64,000 nt of DNA from Saccharomycopsis crataegensis. Lineage: Eukaryota > Ascomycota > Saccharomycetes > Ascoideales > Saccharomycopsidaceae. The translations under genes and the position numbers were made by a program. The stretch covers positions 2,046,001-2,110,000 of the forward strand of contig NW_027043829.1 of the NCBI RefSeq assembly GCF_037102585.1, written 5' to 3'. Numbering within the stretch: position 1 is the first letter of the stretch; every line of letters begins with the position of its first letter. Under the pieces are notes generated by a model. That model saw nothing but the letters and a program-made list of their open reading frames with translations. It made no database searches and was not told the origin of the DNA. Below, one piece after another: positions 59,045 through 64,000 of the stretch.

Positions 59045-60580
59045 TCATTCACCAGTATATTTCTTGAGCTCGTCATCATTTTCTGCAAACTCAAGCTTTA
59101 AATTGGCATCAAATAATGCCTCCTTTAGTAAAAACAACTTCTTCTTTTCTTTAACTAATTGATTCAAATCTTTTTCTAGTATTTGATTGATTTCTAAATT
59201 CCAAAGATAGTGTCTTTTCAACTTGTTATATTGAGCTTCTGGATTGTGATCTACAAATTCATCCAATTCACTATCCTCATTTCCCTCAGCCATCGCGTTT
59301 GTTGGTGGCTTATCATTAGTCTCGTCATCCGTGATTTGATCCTCTTCGGACTTCTTGGCTTTTTTCGCAATTTTTTTCTTCATGTCACTACCTTCCTTAT
59401 TGTTTGCCTTTGCAGTTGTGAAATCATACACCGATTTCAAAAAGTCATTATTGCCAATATTGTTGATGGTCTCTTGTAATTTTTTAGCTTTAGTATTAAA
59501 ATTATCAATAACCCTCTCTTTGAATTTCAACGAAGATGAATCCAATGAAATCGGTTCATCAATGAGTTTCATCATCTCGTCGTCATTAGGGTTTTCATTA
59601 TCATTAGAATTTTTATCTTCATTTTCAGAATCTTGATCAATGATATTAATTTCTTTGGCCACCTCTTCTTCCTCGCCTATATCACCACTAAGAATGGAAG
59701 ATAACTTCATTCTCTGCGGTGGTTCCGCAGGCGATGTGAAAGCAGTCTGGCTGCTGTCAGATTCCTCATTGAGCAAATTTGGAAGTGCCATAGCCTTGGA
59801 TCGTATTTCAGATTTTTGAGATTTCTGCTCTTTTGCCTCGGTTAATTTCATTTGCTTGTTTAATCTGATTATCTTGTTAAGTTCGCCTTCATTGGCATTC
59901 AGACTAGTCTTTTGCCGTTTATATTGCTCGCCCTTTTTCTTGACATCATTTTCGGCATGGTCACCACCATCGAGTTGGTGGTGGTCATCTCCATCTTTGA
60001 ATAATATGTCGTAAATATAATTAATATCATCAACATGATCAATTAACTCATAATATTTTCTTCGAGAGTGTTTGGCAAATTCAAGGCTCTTTAGATTTTG
60101 TACTTCCTCATTATCGGGCATAGTATCCTTTTCATTTCCCAATAAGTCTCTCTTTAGATGAAACCACCAAGGATAGATGTGTTCTTCATTCAAATCTGTA
60201 TGAGTTGGACAAACATCATGGACTGTTCTGATATGTTTTCCTAGGGCATCACTTCTGGTGAAATTTCTCAAACATTCGGGGATAATGCAATAATATGGTT
60301 TTTCCCCAGTGTGCGATCTTAGATGCGACACTAGAGCAAACCTGCTAGGCTGATATATGCCATTCCTGGTGCAATCTTTCCATTCACATTTGTATTTTGA
60401 TTGTCTTGACTTGATATGAACTATCATTAAATGACGAACCAAAGAATCAAGGTCGTGGAACTGGGTCTCACAGCCATCCCACTGACAAAGGAGTTTGGAG
60501 TCGCCATTTAAATCCTGGAGAGGCGCAACAGGGTTACTGCCTTCTTGTTTCATTATTCTGTGGTGCCTGTTGCCTTTCAC
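59045..60580 (-). CDS. C2H2 zinc-finger protein, Iec1-like (putative INO80-complex type)
   Basis: The product is 511 aa. Residues 30-135 hold three C2H2 fingers of unusual spacing: CQWDGCETQFHDLDSLVRHL..H, YKCEWKDCTRNGIYQPSRFA..H and YYCIIPECLRNFTRSDALGK..H, with the linker HTGEKPYYC between the last two and TVHD after them. A conserved block follows (HIYPWWFHLKRDLL). The order CxWxxC, RFALxSHLRxHTGEKPF, RSDALxKHxRTVHD recalls fission yeast Iec1, a subunit of the INO80 chromatin remodeller. The C-terminal half is acidic and Lys-rich with likely coiled coil (QYNKLKRHYLWNLEINQILE, DLNQLVKEKKKLFLLKEALF). The INO80 link is inference; a DNA-binding regulator outside INO80 is the alternative. It is divergent from QCR6, 301 bp away. 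Confidence 0.75.
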   Translation of the reverse strand: MKGNRHHRIMKQEGSNPVAPLQDLNGDSKLLCQWDGCETQFHDLDSLVRHLMIVHIKSRQSKYKCEWKDCTRNGIYQPSRFALVSHLRSHTGEKPYYCIIPECLRNFTRSDALGKHIRTVHDVCPTHTDLNEEHIYPWWFHLKRDLLGNEKDTMPDNEEVQNLKSLEFAKHSRRKYYELIDHVDDINYIYDILFKDGDDHHQLDGGDHAENDVKKKGEQYKRQKTSLNANEGELNKIIRLNKQMKLTEAKEQKSQKSEIRSKAMALPNLLNEESDSSQTAFTSPAEPPQRMKLSSILSGDIGEEEEVAKEINIIDQDSENEDKNSNDNENPNDDEMMKLIDEPISLDSSSLKFKERVIDNFNTKAKKLQETINNIGNNDFLKSVYDFTTAKANNKEGSDMKKKIAKKAKKSEEDQITDDETNDKPPTNAMAEGNEDSELDEFVDHNPEAQYNKLKRHYLWNLEINQILEKDLNQLVKEKKKLFLLKEALFDANLKLEFAENDDELKKYTGE

Positions 60581-60881
60581 TGAGAATTATTGTTGTTATT
60601 GTTGGTGACCATAGAATTTTGAGAGAAAAATAATAACTCGCACTCCCGTTCAGGGGCAGCGTAACCTGGTTTTCAAATTACATAATCTTTTACATAATCA
60701 CAAAACACGTGATCAAAAAGGGAAAACCCTCCCCAATTGTGTGAAAAATTTCTAGCCAATGGAAATTCGGGTGATTACACGAAAAATGTAAGATGGGAAA
60801 AAATTAAATAATCATCAGGTAGTATCTTTTGAATAGGCCCAGTGCATTCTACAACGTCTACAGAATAATAATATCACAACC
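60581..60881. promoter_or_regulatory. Divergent promoter, Iec1-like gene and QCR6, with CACGTGA and CCAAT
   Basis: This 0.3 kb region contains ACACGTGATC at 60705-60714 and CCAAT at 60756-60760, 122 bp before the QCR6 start. CCAAT is the core of the Hap2/3/4/5 site that drives respiratory genes in yeasts; CACGTGA fits Cbf1. Both are candidates by sequence only. Confidence 0.45.
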
Positions 60882-61371
60882 ATGTCTTTTTTCGGTGAAT
60901 TCTTAGCCTCTGTTCTCCCAACCGTCTCTTACGCTGATTCTGAAGTATGTCATTGCTGAGGATTATCCTGCCAAATGGGGCAAACTATTTTGAGAGGAAG
61001 TCAAGTAGCTTTTACTAACTACATTATAGGAGGAAGAAGAAGAAGAACAACCAGTTGAGGTTGTTGAAGTCGAAGTTGAAGTTGAAGAAGAAGAAGAAGA
61101 AGAAGAAGAAGATGAAGAAGATGAAGACGATGAAGATGAAGAAGAAGCTGAAGATCCATTAGACAAATTGAGAGCTGAATGTACCACCACCTCTGAATGT
61201 GCCAAATATGTCCACCACTACCAAGAATGTGTTGAAAGAGTCACCAAGGAACAGGAGGAAGAAGGTTATGCTGAAAAGAGTTACAAGGAAGATTGTATTG
61301 AAGAATTCTTCCACTTGCAACATTGTATCAACGACTGTGCTGCTCCAAAATTGTTCTACAAGTTGAAATAA
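60882..61371 (+). CDS. QCR6: Qcr6, acidic hinge subunit of cytochrome bc1 (one intron)
   Basis: This small acidic subunit of mitochondrial complex III sits next to cytochrome c1 in the intermembrane space. Exon 1 (60882-60944) encodes MSFFGEFLASVLPTVSYADS plus E. The intron, 60945-61029 (85 bp), is GTATGT...TACTAAC (61013-61019)...TATAG. Exon 2 (61030-61371) holds a run of over 30 Glu/Asp/Val residues and then the conserved core: DPLDKLRAECTTTSECAKYV, HHYQECVERVTKEQEEEGYA, YKEDCIEEFFHLQHCINDCA, APKLFYKLK. Total 134 aa (yeast Qcr6 is about 147). The Cys pairs are those of the hinge-protein helical hairpin. The frame is kept through the intron. Confidence 0.95.
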
Positions 61372-62259
61372 GGATGTTTCAGTATTGTAATAGAGTAGTT
61401 TCAAAGAGATCAGCTCGCACAAACAGTTTAAATTTCGAAAAGCAAAAAAAACAAAAACAAAAAAAAAATAAAAACATTCCAACCCTTGATCCCCTTTATT
61501 CATCAGTTTTCAATATTGTATATACGAACTTTTGTCGTCACCATCTACATCATTCAACAAGCATAAGTGTTGCGAAAATCTCAGTTTCGTCAATATTGCA
61601 AGAAAAAACTCCATTCTTTTCTTGAGAGCTCTTCAAAAAATTCATCAACCAATATTCATCATAAAAATCTTATCCTTTTTTTTCTTTTTGTTGAACGATC
61701 AGTGTCATTTTTGTGATTTTCAATAGTGAGGAATAACTAGCAGAAGGAAAAAAAGAGCTTGTGTTTGCTGAGTTTAATATTTTCTTTTTCATATTCTCAT
61801 GTTTGATGTATTCACTTAATCGGATTGTCAGCAAATAGAAGAAAATCTCTATCATCATTATTTTGCTAATGCCTTTCTTTATGACAAGGTTTTTGAACTT
61901 AATAAACATATTATTATAAAATTATGGAGTGGAGGGTTTAGTTAGGCTCGTAAATATTGAAATCTGATTGTTCTTGATGTTGCCAGTATGTAATTGATAT
62001 GAACAAAATTCAATTCAATTATGACTAATCATGACTCGAACGCCTTTGACAACTTAGCATACTAAGGGACAGAGAGTCCTTATCTTTGTAAACTTTATAA
62101 AATGAGATATATGGTGTTTGTGAATGTTGCGGGCCATAGGGGTTAGGCAGCACGGGGGCAACTCAAATTTATCCCCCAAAAGTTGAGCTGCACATCTTTA
62201 AACATCAATAGCCGTCGAATAAGCCATCCTCCGTACACTACAAAGCATTTAAAAGGATA
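61372..62259. other. Spacer between QCR6 and TAF11
   Basis: This 0.89 kb holds no supportable ORF. Short frames on both strands are Phe/Lys/Ile-rich. It carries the TAF11 promoter. Confidence 0.55.
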
Positions 62260-63369
62260 ATGTCAGAGAGATTTAACTCTGCCCAGGCTCCGGGCAATAA
62301 TAACAGTGGATTTGTTTCTCAGAATACCCAAGAACCAATAATCGAAAATCATGACAACAATATAGAGATAAAAAACGAGGACGACGATGATGTCGTTGAG
62401 GTAGAGAATCCCAACATTTTGGGAAATGGTACTTCAGCATCACAAAATAATAATATCAAGGACTTACCAGAACTGCCGCGCTCTCCTGAAAAATATCAAA
62501 CAGTGGATGATGTTAGCGATGATGAAAAGGATCTTGCTTACATGTACGAAAGAATATTCAACCATCTAAATGAGGATAGGCTACTAAATGTTCTTTCAAC
62601 AAAACAAATGATAGAAAAAGAAGATGAGGCATCAAAAATTTTACAGGAGGATGATTTTGATGTTGATGATATTGAGGCTGATGAAGATGAGGAAGGTGCT
62701 GGGTCTTCACAAAAGGATTCAAAGGCAGCGTTGCGTGCGAAATACAAAACAAAGAACAAGAGCAGCTTCATTACCGATAGCAGCAAAACTAACAAGTTAA
62801 ATGAGGAAGATATGGAACCAATTCCTACTGATTTATCTCCGATCACTAATAGAGAAAAGCAGGGGCTTTTAATGAAGAGTTTCAATTCAGATCAGGCTGA
62901 AAGGTACGAGGCATACAAAAGATCGGCGCTCTCGAAGTCGTTTTTCAAAAAGATATCTACTGCGGTCATTGGTCAAAACTTAACAGGACCATCACAATTT
63001 GCTATTAGTGGGTTGGCGAAGTATTTCATGATGGAATTATTGGAAAAATGCAAAGATGTTTATGACAATAATCAAAATGTCGAAGTGGCAGAGAGGATCG
63101 TGAGGAAAAGAGAAGCAAAATTTGAAGAATACCAAAAAAGTAAAAAACAGAAAGTGAATAATAGCAATAATAATATTGGTGGCCAGGCTGCCCAGAGTAG
63201 TGGTAAGTTGAGCGAAAAGATCAAGGTCCAACAATCTGGTGATTCAATTCCTCCTCCCCTTACCCCATTCCATGTCCGTGAGGCTTTTAGATTATATAAG
63301 TTTGAAAATGGTTATCCCACGAATAATATCAGAGATCAAGGTGATGGAAATGGGTTTATGTTTAGATAG
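62260..63369 (+). CDS. TAF11: Taf11, TFIID subunit with histone fold
   Basis: The product is 369 aa. It pairs with Taf13 in TFIID at RNA polymerase II promoters. The N-terminal 200 residues are acidic and Asn/Ser-rich (DDDDVVEVE, DFDVDDIEADEDEEG). The C-terminal part is the TAFII28-type histone fold: LLMKSFNSDQAERYEAYKRS, ALSKSFFKKISTAVIGQNLT, GPSQFAISGLAKYFMMELLE, and after a Lys/Asn-rich insertion, PPPLTPFHVREAFRLYKFEN, the final helix. This layout, including the split fold with an insertion, matches fungal Taf11 (S. cerevisiae 346 aa). Complete, no intron. Confidence 0.94.
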   Translation: MSERFNSAQAPGNNNSGFVSQNTQEPIIENHDNNIEIKNEDDDDVVEVENPNILGNGTSASQNNNIKDLPELPRSPEKYQTVDDVSDDEKDLAYMYERIFNHLNEDRLLNVLSTKQMIEKEDEASKILQEDDFDVDDIEADEDEEGAGSSQKDSKAALRAKYKTKNKSSFITDSSKTNKLNEEDMEPIPTDLSPITNREKQGLLMKSFNSDQAERYEAYKRSALSKSFFKKISTAVIGQNLTGPSQFAISGLAKYFMMELLEKCKDVYDNNQNVEVAERIVRKREAKFEEYQKSKKQKVNNSNNNIGGQAAQSSGKLSEKIKVQQSGDSIPPPLTPFHVREAFRLYKFENGYPTNNIRDQGDGNGFMFR

Positions 63370-63715
63370 TTGTTTGTATTATAATAGTTAGCGCTTCAAT
63401 TTTTTTTTTCCTTTACTTTTGGGTTTCAAAGATAATTGAATGATTGTGAGAATAACCTGATAATCGCATCTTGAAATGAGACAAATCTCTATCAATTCGT
63501 CTATCTATATTCATTAAAGAAGTAATTTTGCCCTAGTGTACGGCAGTTCTTGTTGTAGGTGACAAAGGTAAGCTAAGCGCACTTCACGCATCTCATCAAT
63601 TTTTTTTTTTTTCTACTTCAATAATGTCATCTATTTATCTACTAGAAACGAATTTTGCAAAAACTTGAGAAGTATCTACAATCTATTCACTGGCCAGCAT
63701 ATATTTCCCATTAGA
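63370..63715. other. Spacer between TAF11 and PRP11
   Basis: This 0.35 kb carries the PRP11 promoter. It contains two T runs and no ORF. Confidence 0.6.
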
Positions 63716-64000
63716 ATGGACTATCAAAACAGAGTTGGTAATAAACAAGGTGGTGGTGGTCTTGCCTCGAGTCAAGAGACAAATGCTGCAAGAAGAGCCA
63801 GGGTTCGTGAATTGTTATCTCAAGGAAATAATAATTTTATAGAAACCGACCCATATGTGTTTAGAAACCATTTAGGGTTTCTTGAATGTAAACTTTGTTT
63901 GACTACCCATGTGTCGGAATCGTCTTACTTAATCCATGTCCAGGGAAAAAAACATCAAACAAATTTGAAGAAGCGACAGTTCCAAGTTGAAAAGGCAAAT
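63716..64000 (+). CDS. PRP11: Prp11 / SF3a66, U2 snRNP subunit, 5' part
   Basis: This is the first 95 codons of a splicing factor of the SF3a complex of U2 snRNP. It begins MDYQNRVGNKQGGGGLASSQ, the family start, then ETNAARRARVRELLSQG, TDPYVFRNHLGFLECKLCLT, and the matrin-type C2H2 finger CKLCLTTHVSESSYLIHVQG followed by KKHQTNLKKRQ. The gene runs off the right edge. With the U2AF small subunit at 38 kb and at least five spliced genes in the window, this makes a set of 3' splice-site recognition genes. No break is seen in the visible part. Confidence 0.93.
   Translation, partial: MDYQNRVGNKQGGGGLASSQETNAARRARVRELLSQGNNNFIETDPYVFRNHLGFLECKLCLTTHVSESSYLIHVQGKKHQTNLKKRQFQVEKAN

Noticed and set aside
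1-64000. LTR retroelement, DNA transposon, CRISPR array or rRNA
   Set aside because: No terminal repeats, reverse transcriptase, integrase or transposase motifs, spaced repeats or rRNA cores were seen on either strand.
1-64000. Proof of the CTG-to-Ser genetic code
   Set aside because: CTG codons are scarce and none falls at a position where Ser or Leu is plainly invariant, so the code is suggested by gene content but not shown.

Overview
This is a 64 kb stretch of a nuclear chromosome from a budding yeast (Saccharomycotina). The AT-rich spacers, short introns with near-consensus 5' sites (GTATGT, GTAAGT, GTACGT) and TACTAAC-type branch points, and the gene set (HPT1, NGL2, MRD1, ROM2, ARC18, COX14, ADH, QCR6, TAF11, PRP11) all point there. 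Genes missing from Saccharomyces cerevisiae but present in Candida-type yeasts (U2AF small subunit, RTF2, a GIG1/DUF3605 protein, an LMBR1-domain protein, a DUF2433 protein) favour a Debaryomycetaceae (CTG-clade) species. I could not prove CTG reassignment from a conserved site, so products are read with the standard code and CTG residues are uncertain.

Layout. 0-15 kb: HPT1 (cut by the left edge), an importin-beta, NGL2, a tRNA-Gln, a small membrane ORF, a decayed coding relic, MRD1 (with an intron inside its start codon), a DUF2433 protein and a membrane-anchored glutaredoxin-like protein without cysteine. 15-30 kb: a possible hidden three-exon gene, a GPI-anchored wall protein, a small basic protein, ROM2, ARC18 (three exons), COX14 and a broken flocculin-type adhesin. 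30-43 kb: RTF2, a small cysteine-rich ORF, a second Rho-GEF of ROM/TUS type, a U2AF small subunit, a Gcr1-domain transcription factor and GIG1. 43-48 kb: two alcohol dehydrogenases head to head, one with a mitochondrial presequence and one cytosolic, sharing long stretches identical even at silent sites. 49-64 kb: a C2H2 factor with poly-Q/H tracts, an EEP-family phosphodiesterase, a secreted protein that appears split at a run of six G, a protein with a PP1-docking motif, an LMBR1 protein, an Iec1-like zinc-finger protein, QCR6, TAF11 and the start of PRP11.

Themes. Cell wall integrity: two Rho1-type GEFs, a GPI wall protein and an adhesin fossil. Respiration and fermentation: COX14, QCR6 and the ADH pair. 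RNA metabolism: MRD1, U2AF, PRP11, NGL2 and the tRNA. Six genes have introns I could place (MRD1, ARC18 twice, RTF2, GIG1, QCR6 and the tentative gene at 16.2-16.6 kb), and three of them carry only 2-6 coding bases before the first intron. I found no retroelement, DNA transposon, CRISPR array or rRNA.
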